Source: JBCDBL01 sp039183635
GTDB taxonomy: Bacteria > Pseudomonadota > Alphaproteobacteria > Caulobacterales > Parvularculaceae
Length of the DNA stretch: 21,736 bases
Direction of reading: 5' to 3'
Assembly (NCBI GenBank): GCA_039183635.1
Contig: JBCDBL010000073.1
Coordinates: 1-21,736, forward strand
The position numbers and the translations under genes are program-made. Under the pieces are notes generated by a model. It had not been told where the DNA came from. It saw only the letters and a list, made by a program, of their open reading frames with translations, and made no database searches. Every line of letters starts with the position of its first letter. Position 1 is the stretch's first letter. Shown one piece after another: positions 6,918 to 13,386 of the stretch.

Positions 6918-7574
6918 TTACTTCTTACGGCCGCGTGTGACTTTGCGGGTCGTGCGCTTCGTCGTACGACGCGCCGTTGCGGCTTTGCGTTTGGCTGGCG
7001 CCTTACGCTTTGCCGGTGCTTTTTTCTTAGCTGGCGCCTTTTTCTTAGCTGGCGCTTTTTTCTTGGCGGCGGCTTTTTTCTTTGTCGCAGCTTTGCGCTT
7101 TGCCGGCGCCTTGCGCTTTTTCGGCGCAGCCGCTTCCGCCTCGATCTTGTCGAGTGCTTCAGCAAAAGAGGACAGAGCCTTCATGAACGCGGACTGTTGC
7201 GTCGCAGGCAGCAACTTCATAACAGCCGTTTCAGACTTCGTGACTTTCGGCGCAGCGGACGTCAAAACGCGCTTGCCGGCGGCCGTAATTTGAACGGCGT
7301 TCGCGCGCGCGTCCGTTTTCGTGCGTTGACGGGACAGATAGCCCTTTTTGATCAGACGCGAAATCATATCGGCCAGTGTAGAACGGTCGATGCCCGTGTG
7401 GCGGACGAGATCCGTTTGGCTGAGGCCAGGATTTTCAGAAACAACGTGCAGGACGGCGAATTGACGCTGCGTCGGGCCGGTTTTGCCGACTTCCTTAGCA
7501 TAAAGGTCGTGCGCGTATTGCTGCGCCCGGCGCAGGAGGTGGCCGGGAGAGGTTTTAAGGTTGTACTTCGCCAT
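6918..7574 (-). CDS. MarR-family regulator with histone-H1-like tail
   Basis: A 218-residue protein in two parts. Residues about 10-145 form a MarR-type winged-helix dimer: QRQFAVLHVVSENPGLSQTDLVRHTGIDRSTLADMISRL is the helix-turn-helix, followed by the wing KKGYLSRQRTKTDARANAVQITAAGKRVL. Residues 151-218 are almost only Lys, Ala, Pro, Arg and Thr, with tandem KKKAPA and KRKAPA units and a TTKRTTRKVTRGRKK end, like the C-terminal tail of histone H1 or bacterial Hc1/AlgP-like proteins. Such tails bind DNA non-specifically. The start at 7574 (MAKYNLK) has an AAAGGGA site; an upstream in-frame ATG at 7661 adds 29 unconserved residues. Likely a repressor or a nucleoid-associated regulator; targets are unknown. 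A strong terminator follows. Confidence 0.9.
   Translation of the reverse strand: MAKYNLKTSPGHLLRRAQQYAHDLYAKEVGKTGPTQRQFAVLHVVSENPGLSQTDLVRHTGIDRSTLADMISRLIKKGYLSRQRTKTDARANAVQITAAGKRVLTSAAPKVTKSETAVMKLLPATQQSAFMKALSSFAEALDKIEAEAAAPKKRKAPAKRKAATKKKAAAKKKAPAKKKAPAKKKAPAKRKAPAKRKAATARRTTKRTTRKVTRGRKK
7019..7080. repeat. Tandem coding repeat (KKKAPA units)
   Basis: Near-identical units built on CTTTTTTCTTAGCTGGCGC recur two to three times in tandem and encode the Lys-Lys-Lys-Ala-Pro-Ala units of the tail on the minus strand. Near-identical tandem DNA makes slipped-strand changes in tail length likely. Confidence 0.75.
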
Positions 7575-7683
7575 AACGATATTCCCTTTCGTGGTTTTGG
7601 CGTTGCTCCCGGAAAGTTCGCTTGAGGACAGCTTCCCCCGGAATGTTTGCCTATGGCGCATTGAGATGAGCTAGAGAAAAAAT

Positions 7684-7696
7684 CTGATAATATCAG
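7684..7696. promoter_or_regulatory. Small palindrome in the marR/nudix intergenic region
   Basis: CTGATA-A-TATCAG is an inverted repeat with a single central base. It lies 110 bases before the MarR start and about 190 before the Nudix start, in a divergent gap of 314 bases (7575-7888) that is AT-richer than its surroundings and holds no gene. It may be an operator for either direction. I see no convincing pair of -35 and -10 hexamers at the usual spacing. Confidence 0.3.
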
Positions 7697-7888
7697 CTCG
7701 TCATCAGCGCCCAGACGGTGAATGGTTTGACGTAAGAAGGTTAATAAAGACTTGCTTGTACTCAGTTTGCGGCAAAATCAAGTAAAAAATCGTTCAAAAT
7801 GCGCTTTACGGACGGAATTATCGTTTTTTTAGTCGACTTGCAACATCAAAAGCATCGTCAAAGGCCGTTTTCAGACTATTATCAGGGC

Positions 7889-8434
7889 ATGACAGACAAT
7901 CAGCCCCCCTCAGACAGCAAAAAAGAGCCGATTTCGCCTCGATTTCACCGAATCGTTCCGCCCGGCGACAACATGGAGCGATCGGTATGCCGCACCTGCG
8001 GTTTTGTCGATTATCAAAACCCGAAAATAGTCGTCGGTTCTGTGACAGTCCGGGGGGACCGTATTCTGTTATGCAAGCGCGCCATAGAGCCGCGAAAAGG
8101 CTTTTGGACGCTTCCGGCGGGGTTTTTGGAGCTGAACGAGACGCCTGAGGACGGCGCGCGGCGCGAAGCCCATGAGGAGGCTCTGGCGGACATTGAGATC
8201 GATCGTCTGTTGGCGGTTTACGCCATTCCAAGGATAAGCCAGGTGCAGCTGTTCTACAGGGCGCGTCTTACAAATGACGCGATTGGAGCGGGCCCGGAAA
8301 GCGAGGCGGTGGAACTTTATCTGTGGGACGACATCCCGTGGGCGGATCTCGCATTTCCAAGCGTAAAATGGGCTTTAGAGCATTATCGCCAAACCAAAGG
8401 CATGCCGGACTTTCCGCCTTTCGCCAATCCGTAG
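7889..8434 (+). CDS. Nudix hydrolase with N-terminal CxxC
   Basis: A 181-residue pyrophosphohydrolase that should cleave nucleoside diphosphates linked to another group, with Mg2+. The N-terminal CRTC (C34, C37) followed by DYQNPKIVVGSV is the start of the Nudix subgroup with a short zinc-ribbon-like lead. The Nudix box runs 78-102: G78, E84, R92, E93, E96 and E97 are present. The usual glycine in EExGU is replaced (EEALA), a change I associate with this subgroup rather than with loss of activity. WTLPAGFLELNET and WALEHYRQ are further subgroup marks. Substrate unknown; ADP-ribose or NAD-like compounds are the usual guess. The start at 7889 (MTDNQPP) is preferred to an ATG at 7799. Divergent from the MarR gene. 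Confidence 0.9.
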   Translation: MTDNQPPSDSKKEPISPRFHRIVPPGDNMERSVCRTCGFVDYQNPKIVVGSVTVRGDRILLCKRAIEPRKGFWTLPAGFLELNETPEDGARREAHEEALADIEIDRLLAVYAIPRISQVQLFYRARLTNDAIGAGPESEAVELYLWDDIPWADLAFPSVKWALEHYRQTKGMPDFPPFANP

Positions 8435-8476
8435 AACACGAAAATCGATTATCGCCTGGTCCTGTGACAAGGATTA

Positions 8477-8669
8477 GAGCGCATTGCAGGTGAAGCGACT
8501 CACCGGTTCACCGCCCGCGGGGCGCCGATCATAGAGACTGAGAACTGTTTTCGCCTCTTGCGTTCAATAAAATGAGGCGCAAACGGTGTTTTAAGCGTTC
8601 CAAGGCCAAGTGTGTGCGGTCAGTCGTCCGGAAACGCGCAAAAACAAGACCTGAAGGCGTCGTCTCACA
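8477..8669. repeat. Dispersed palindromic repeat, copy 1 (degenerate)
   Basis: The convergent gap 8435-8703 holds no credible gene. It starts with GAGCGCATTGCAGGTGA (8477-8493), whose GGTGAA arm pairs with TTCACC about 10 bases on. It later has GTCGTCTCACA (8659-8669). Both blocks recur behind the TonB-receptor gene, at 15705-15721 and 15738-15748. There they lie only 16 bases apart, against 165 here, so this copy may carry an insertion. A CGCCTC/GAGGCG inverted repeat lies between them (8551-8578). Confidence 0.5.
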
Positions 8670-8703
8670 TCCGATTGAAGCGATGACCCTTTTGAATGCG
8701 AGG

Positions 8704-9603
8704 TCAAAATGCATAGATCGCTTTGGCGACGCGATAGGTGTTCGCGTAGGCCCTGACGGATGCGTCAATCGGATCTGCATATCCCCCGCCAATCGCCATG
8801 GACACCGGAACGCCCTTCGCACATGCTGTTTCCAGCACAATACGGTCGCGTTTCATCAATCCGTCATAGGTCAATGCAAATCGGCCGAGCCGGTCCTCTT
8901 TCAACGGATCGACGCCGGCCTGGTAGAGAATAAGGTCGGGCTTGAAGTCAAAAGCGGCGGGCAACGCCTCTTGCAGAGCTTTAAGGTATGCTTCGTCTTC
9001 GACGCCGTCGGGCAAACCAACGTCAAGATCCGATGGGGGTTTGCGGAAGGGGAAGTTTTTCGCCCCGTGGATGCTTAAAACGAAAACATCCGGATGCGGG
9101 GTGAGGATGGCGGCGTTGCCGTCGCCCTGGTGCACGTCCAGGTCGATAATTGCGATGCGCCGCACGCGTCCTTCGGCCAGAAGCCGCAAGGCGGCGACGG
9201 CGAAATCGTTGAACACGCAATATCCAGAGCCAAAATCCCTGTGGGCGTGGTGCGTGCCGCCGGCCAGTTGTCCGGACAGCCCATGTTCCAGGGCGTGTTC
9301 TGCGGCCGCAATGGCGCCGCCGATGGTCGCTTTTGTGCGCTCTACGAGACTGAGACTCCAGGGGAAGCCGATGCGCCGCATGGCCGCCGGGTCGATCCGG
9401 CCGGTTTCGATCGCCCCCACATAGGCGGCGTCGTGGGCGCGCAGAATATCCTTGCGCGCGGCGGCCGGAGACAGGCGAAGTTGCGCTTCGCGCAAAACGC
9501 CTTCGTCAAGAAGGCGTTTGCGAAGCATGCCGTATTTGCGCCCTGGAAAGCGGTGCCCGTCAGGCAGGTTGAGATCGAACGTGTCGGAATAAAAAAAGAT
9601 CAT
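8704..9603 (-). CDS. Histone-deacetylase-family zinc hydrolase
   Basis: A 299-residue member of the HDAC/acetoin-utilization/acetylpolyamine amidohydrolase superfamily, which removes acetyl groups from lysines or polyamines using Zn2+. The catalytic histidine pair is H118-H119 in GGTHHAHRDFGSGYCVFND. The zinc ligands are D156 and H158 (DLDVHQGDGNA) and D232 (YQAGVDPLKEDRLG), and the GGGYA motif is at 272-276. All active-site residues are present, and the length is that of a short single-domain bacterial enzyme (HDAC11-like group). The substrate is not predictable from the sequence. It is the last gene of the mtaB-ftsY-yciB run, 12 bases after yciB, so it is probably co-transcribed, although its own ribosome-binding site is weak. 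Confidence 0.93.
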   Translation of the reverse strand: MIFFYSDTFDLNLPDGHRFPGRKYGMLRKRLLDEGVLREAQLRLSPAAARKDILRAHDAAYVGAIETGRIDPAAMRRIGFPWSLSLVERTKATIGGAIAAAEHALEHGLSGQLAGGTHHAHRDFGSGYCVFNDFAVAALRLLAEGRVRRIAIIDLDVHQGDGNAAILTPHPDVFVLSIHGAKNFPFRKPPSDLDVGLPDGVEDEAYLKALQEALPAAFDFKPDLILYQAGVDPLKEDRLGRFALTYDGLMKRDRIVLETACAKGVPVSMAIGGGYADPIDASVRAYANTYRVAKAIYAF

Positions 9604-9615
9604 ACCCGCACGGGG

Positions 9616-10383
9616 TTATTGCGCCGCGTCCGGTCGCGGCGGGGCTTCGGCGTCGCCGTCGGCGCTAGTGTCGCTCGGTGGCGGCGCTGTTAAAGCGTGC
9701 GCCTTGTCCGCCTCAGGCGTTTCTTCTGCTGCATTCGGCTTTTCATCGACCATATGTTTCATGAGGAAGGGCGCCTGGAGCCCTGTGAACAAGAGGGTGA
9801 GCGGTAAAACGCCGAACGCTTTGAAGTTCACCCAGATGCCTTCTCCGTCACATTTTTGATCGTTCGGCAAGACCGTCGGGTCGCATCCCATGCCATATGT
9901 GACGTATCGCCAGACAACCTCGTTCAGCACCGCGAGGAAAATGAAAAACCCGACAAAACGCCAGGTGAGGGTGCGCCAGGCCGGATCTGGCATCTGAAAC
10001 GCCTGGGCGAACAGCATTTTTATGAAGAGCCGCCCGGAGAGCAGTCCGCCTGTAAGAATGAGCGCGAAGGTCGTATTGGTGAGCGTCGGCTTGATATAGG
10101 TGAAAATCCGATCCTGGAACAAAAATGTCAGCCCGCCGGTGATCGCGACGATGATGCCGCTCACCAATAAAACGGGGGACACTTTTTTCTCTTTGATGAA
10201 CGTGTAGGCGAAGGCGACGGCGAAAGCGGCCATGAACACGCCGAGGGCGTAAAAAATTTCGCGACCCTCAGGGATCGGCAGAAATCGCGGTGCGGCGAAA
10301 TAGGCGCCGAGCCATAGGGCGAGGGGGCCGAATTCTGTGGCGAGTTTTTCTTGCGGGCTAAGGCCTTTGGGAGCGGTTGTCAT
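9616..10383 (-). CDS. yciB: YciB/IspZ inner-membrane septation protein A
   Basis: A 255-residue multi-pass inner-membrane protein of the YciB family, which is linked to cell-envelope synthesis and septation; its biochemistry is unsettled. About six hydrophobic segments are visible (near 20-37, 44-63, 70-88, 101-121, 139-157, 187-206). Family marks are EFGPLALWLGAYF near the start, YIKPTLTNTTFALILTGGLLSGR in the middle, and TWRFVGFFIFLAVLNEVVWR before the last third. The C-terminal 40 residues are an acidic, Pro/Ala-rich cytoplasmic tail not needed for the family fold. An AAAGGA site overlaps the ftsY stop region, and the gap to ftsY is 14 bases, so the two are translated from one message. Confidence 0.95.
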   Translation of the reverse strand: MTTAPKGLSPQEKLATEFGPLALWLGAYFAAPRFLPIPEGREIFYALGVFMAAFAVAFAYTFIKEKKVSPVLLVSGIIVAITGGLTFLFQDRIFTYIKPTLTNTTFALILTGGLLSGRLFIKMLFAQAFQMPDPAWRTLTWRFVGFFIFLAVLNEVVWRYVTYGMGCDPTVLPNDQKCDGEGIWVNFKAFGVLPLTLLFTGLQAPFLMKHMVDEKPNAAEETPEADKAHALTAPPPSDTSADGDAEAPPRPDAAQ

Positions 10384-10397
10384 AGGGCTCTTTTCCT

Positions 10398-11861
10398 TTA
10401 TGCGTCTGCGCCGGCCAGCGCCTTTGAAAACGCCTGTGCATCGAAGGCTTGCAGATCCTCCGCCTGTTCCCCGACGCCTATATAATGGATCGGCAGCGCA
10501 AACCGGTCGGCGAGTGCCACCAGAACGCCGCCCCGCGCCGTGCCGTCCAACTTCGTCATAATAAGACCTGTAACGCCGGCGACGTCCTTGAACACCTCCA
10601 CCTGCGACAGGGCGTTCTGACCCACGGTGGCGTCCAGCACCAAAACGGCGTCGTGGGGGGCGTCCGGGTCCAGCTTTTTAATGACGCGCACCACTTTGGC
10701 GAGCTCGTCCATCAGTTCGCGCTTGTTTTGCAGGCGGCCGGCGGTGTCGATCATAAGAACGTCGACCCCCTGGGCTTTCGCCGCCTCCAGGGCGTCGTAG
10801 GCGAGACCTGCGGCGTCGGCGCCGACATTTTTTGCAATCACCTGGGCGCCGACCCGCTCCCCCCAAACTTGGAGTTGTTCTATGGCGGCGGCCCGGAACG
10901 TATCGCCGGCGGCGAGCATGACGGATTTACCCTCGGCTTTAAACTTTTGCGCAAGCTTGCCGATGGTTGTGGTCTTGCCGGCGCCGTTCACCCCGGTCAT
11001 TAAAATGACGTGTGGCTTTAAATCGGCGCTCACGCTCAAGGACCGCTCCAGAGGTTCAAGCGTTTTGGCGACCTCTTCGGCGAGAACGGCGCGCACCTCA
11101 GCGTCTGATATATCTTTGTCGTAGCGGTCTTTGGCGAGGGCTTCGGCGACCCTTGAGGCGGCGGCGACGCCGAGATCGGCCGTAATAAGAAGGTCCTCAA
11201 GTTCCTCCAATGTGTCGTCGTCGAGCTTTGCTTTTGCGAATATGCCTGCAACGCCATCGGCCAGTTTGGCCGTCGATTTTGACAATCCCTCCTTCAGACG
11301 GCTGAAGAAGCCCTTTTTTTGCGGCGCCGGCTCGCTGTCTTCCTGGCTGTCGGCGTTGACCAAGGGCGCTTCAGCTTCTTCCTGGCGTTTCAGGCCCTCC
11401 TGCAGGTCGCGCAACTCCGCGCCGGCGTCGCGTAAATCGTCAAGGGTCTTGGTGTGCGGGTCGGTAGGTTCCGCTTCGTTCGCCTCAAACGCTGTTGGTT
11501 TCTCATAGGGCGGTTCGATGGCGGGCGCGCCGTTGTCGGACGAGGGCGTTGAGGCGGCTGTATCCGGGGACGGAGCTGCAACCTCGGTTTCAGGGGAAAC
11601 GTCCGTCTCCTCCACATACATGTCGTACAGGGCGTCTTCTGCATCCGCCGCCTGATCGACAATCTGAAAATCTGTGTCGCCGTCTTGTGCGAACGGCTCG
11701 TCTTCAGGCGCGTCCATGGGCTCCGGCGTCAGCTCCGGCGCGCTGTCGTCAGGGGCGTCCGTCTCTACAGGCGCTTCGGCCTCGATAAGCGGTTCGTCCT
11801 TAGGCTTGGTCTTTTTTCCACGACCGAACAGGCCGGAGAGGAATCCGCGTTTTTCCGACAT
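10398..11861 (-). CDS. ftsY: FtsY, SRP receptor GTPase
   Basis: A 487-residue receptor for the signal recognition particle, which docks ribosome-SRP complexes at the inner membrane. The N-terminal third is a long acidic A domain rich in Glu, Asp, Pro and Ala. The NG domain follows: P-loop GVNGAGKT at 290-297, DTFRAAA at 320-326, DTAGR at 372-376, TKLD at 436-439, and the closing GVGEQAEDLQAF. Two basic amphipathic stretches that could bind lipid are present, KRGFLSGLFGRGKK at 4-17 and KKGFFSRLKEGLSK at 182-195, the second being the usual membrane-targeting helix just before the N domain. The start at 11861 has GGAG five bases upstream, only 10 bases after the mtaB stop. A longer frame reaching 12128 runs antisense-style into mtaB and is rejected. 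Confidence 0.97.
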   Translation of the reverse strand: MSEKRGFLSGLFGRGKKTKPKDEPLIEAEAPVETDAPDDSAPELTPEPMDAPEDEPFAQDGDTDFQIVDQAADAEDALYDMYVEETDVSPETEVAAPSPDTAASTPSSDNGAPAIEPPYEKPTAFEANEAEPTDPHTKTLDDLRDAGAELRDLQEGLKRQEEAEAPLVNADSQEDSEPAPQKKGFFSRLKEGLSKSTAKLADGVAGIFAKAKLDDDTLEELEDLLITADLGVAAASRVAEALAKDRYDKDISDAEVRAVLAEEVAKTLEPLERSLSVSADLKPHVILMTGVNGAGKTTTIGKLAQKFKAEGKSVMLAAGDTFRAAAIEQLQVWGERVGAQVIAKNVGADAAGLAYDALEAAKAQGVDVLMIDTAGRLQNKRELMDELAKVVRVIKKLDPDAPHDAVLVLDATVGQNALSQVEVFKDVAGVTGLIMTKLDGTARGGVLVALADRFALPIHYIGVGEQAEDLQAFDAQAFSKALAGADA

Positions 11862-11871
11862 GAGATCTCCG

Positions 11872-13143
11872 TCAGAATGTTTCTTGAGCAAGGGGAGCAG
11901 CGGCCAGTGCGGCGCCGTTGTGGCCGGTGAGCCGCGCCCGGACGATCTGTCCCGGCGGGGTGGTGAACGCCCCTGTGGCTTCGGCGTAATCGGGCAGTCG
12001 TCCGCGTCCGCCGCGTTCCACGAGAATATCGGCCTCCCGGCCCACATGGCGGTCCAGCCTGCGGGCGAGACGGTCTTTGGCGACGGCGCGCAGGCGTGCG
12101 GCCCGGGCTTTGACAATGGGGCGCGCAACTTGCGGCATGCGGGCGGCCGGCGTGCCCTCGCGCGGAGAAAACGGAAACACGTGCAGGTAATCGAGATCGC
12201 ATTCCTCCACCAGGCGGAGCGTGTTTTCGAACATCTCCTCCGTCTCGGTCGGGAAGCCGACGATAAGATCCGCCCCGAAGGCGATGTCCGGCCGGCGGGC
12301 CTTTATATCTTGGCAAAAGGCGATCGATTGCGCCCGGCTATGACGCCGTTTCATCCGTTTTAAGATCATGTCGTCGCCGGATTGCAGGGACAGATGCAAG
12401 TGCGGCGTCACCCGCGGATCGTCTGCGATTGCGGTGTAAAGGTCCGGATCGACCTCTATGGAATCGATGGAAGACAGACGCAGGCGCGGCAGGTCCGGAA
12501 CGAGCTTTAAAATCTTCCGCACCAGCTTGCCGAGCGTTGGCGTCCCCGGAAGATCCGTCCCGAAGGAGGTGATGTCGACCCCGGTGAGCACGACCTCTTT
12601 ATACCCCGTTTTCACAAGGCGGCGGATCTGGTCGATAATCTCCCCCATCGGCGCGGACCTGGAGTTCCCGCGACCGTAGGGGATGATGCAAAAGGTGCAG
12701 CGATGGTCGCAGCCGTTCTGGATCTGCACGAAGGCGCGTGCGCGCCCTTCCATGCCGTCGATCAGGTGGTTCGCCGTCTCCCGCACGGACATGATGTCGT
12801 TCACCCGCACGGTTTGCGCAGGCGTTTCGGCCAGTGCGCGCCATTCGCGGTCTTGCATTTTCTCATGGTTGCCGAGGACGGCGTCCACCTCCGGCATGGC
12901 GGCAAAAGCGGCGGGGTCGATTTGCGCGGCGCAGCCGGTGACGATGATGCGCGCGTCGGGGCGTTCTTTTCTGGCGCGGCGGATCGTTTGCCGGGCCTGG
13001 CGGACGCTTTCGTTGGTGACGGCGCAAGTGTTGACGACGACGGCGTCGCCGACGCCCGCCGCACGCCCAAGGTTGCGCATCGCCTCGCCTTCATAGGCGT
13101 TCAGGCGGCATCCCTGGTTGATGATGTGCGGCGCGTCGGCCAT
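11872..13143 (-). CDS. mtaB: MtaB, tRNA t6A37 methylthiotransferase
   Basis: A radical-SAM methylthiotransferase of 423 residues that converts t6A to ms2t6A at tRNA position 37. The N-terminal domain has the three cluster-binding cysteines C12 (NQGCRLN), C40 (NTCAVTNES) and C71 (TGCAAQ). The radical-SAM CxxxCxxC is C145, C149, C152 (GCDHRCTFCIIPYGRG). A C-terminal TRAM-like region follows. NQGCRLN with NTCAVTNES is the MtaB pattern rather than MiaB or RimO. I place the start at 13143 (MADAPHIINQ); an in-frame ATG at 13278 would add 45 residues with no family match. First gene of the minus-strand run leading into ftsY. Confidence 0.93.
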   Translation of the reverse strand: MADAPHIINQGCRLNAYEGEAMRNLGRAAGVGDAVVVNTCAVTNESVRQARQTIRRARKERPDARIIVTGCAAQIDPAAFAAMPEVDAVLGNHEKMQDREWRALAETPAQTVRVNDIMSVRETANHLIDGMEGRARAFVQIQNGCDHRCTFCIIPYGRGNSRSAPMGEIIDQIRRLVKTGYKEVVLTGVDITSFGTDLPGTPTLGKLVRKILKLVPDLPRLRLSSIDSIEVDPDLYTAIADDPRVTPHLHLSLQSGDDMILKRMKRRHSRAQSIAFCQDIKARRPDIAFGADLIVGFPTETEEMFENTLRLVEECDLDYLHVFPFSPREGTPAARMPQVARPIVKARAARLRAVAKDRLARRLDRHVGREADILVERGGRGRLPDYAEATGAFTTPPGQIVRARLTGHNGAALAAAPLAQETF

Positions 13144-13386
13144 GGCGGCGTTTTCGTCCCAAGAGAAAAGGCCCCGCTCCCTCAAAAAGACGGGCGCGAG
13201 GCCGGTGCATGTCGTCGGCCCCCGTATATAGGCGCTGAATTCAGGCTTGTCGAAGAAAAGCGACGCTGTGCGCTTCATAAAAGTTTTGCAAAAGCATCAT
13301 CACATTTCAGCCTGTCGGACACACCTTAAAGTCTGAAAAAGCCGGTGAAATCCGGGTTTCCAGTACAAAAAACAAGGGATCTCAAC

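Noticed and set aside
8572..9078. 168-residue plus-strand open frame crossing the intergenic gap and the HDAC gene
   Set aside because: Mostly antisense to the HDAC-type gene, no domain, no ribosome-binding site.
11862..12128. N-terminal extension of FtsY
   Set aside because: Lies out of frame over the mtaB 3' end; the ATG at 11861 has GGAG at the right spacing.
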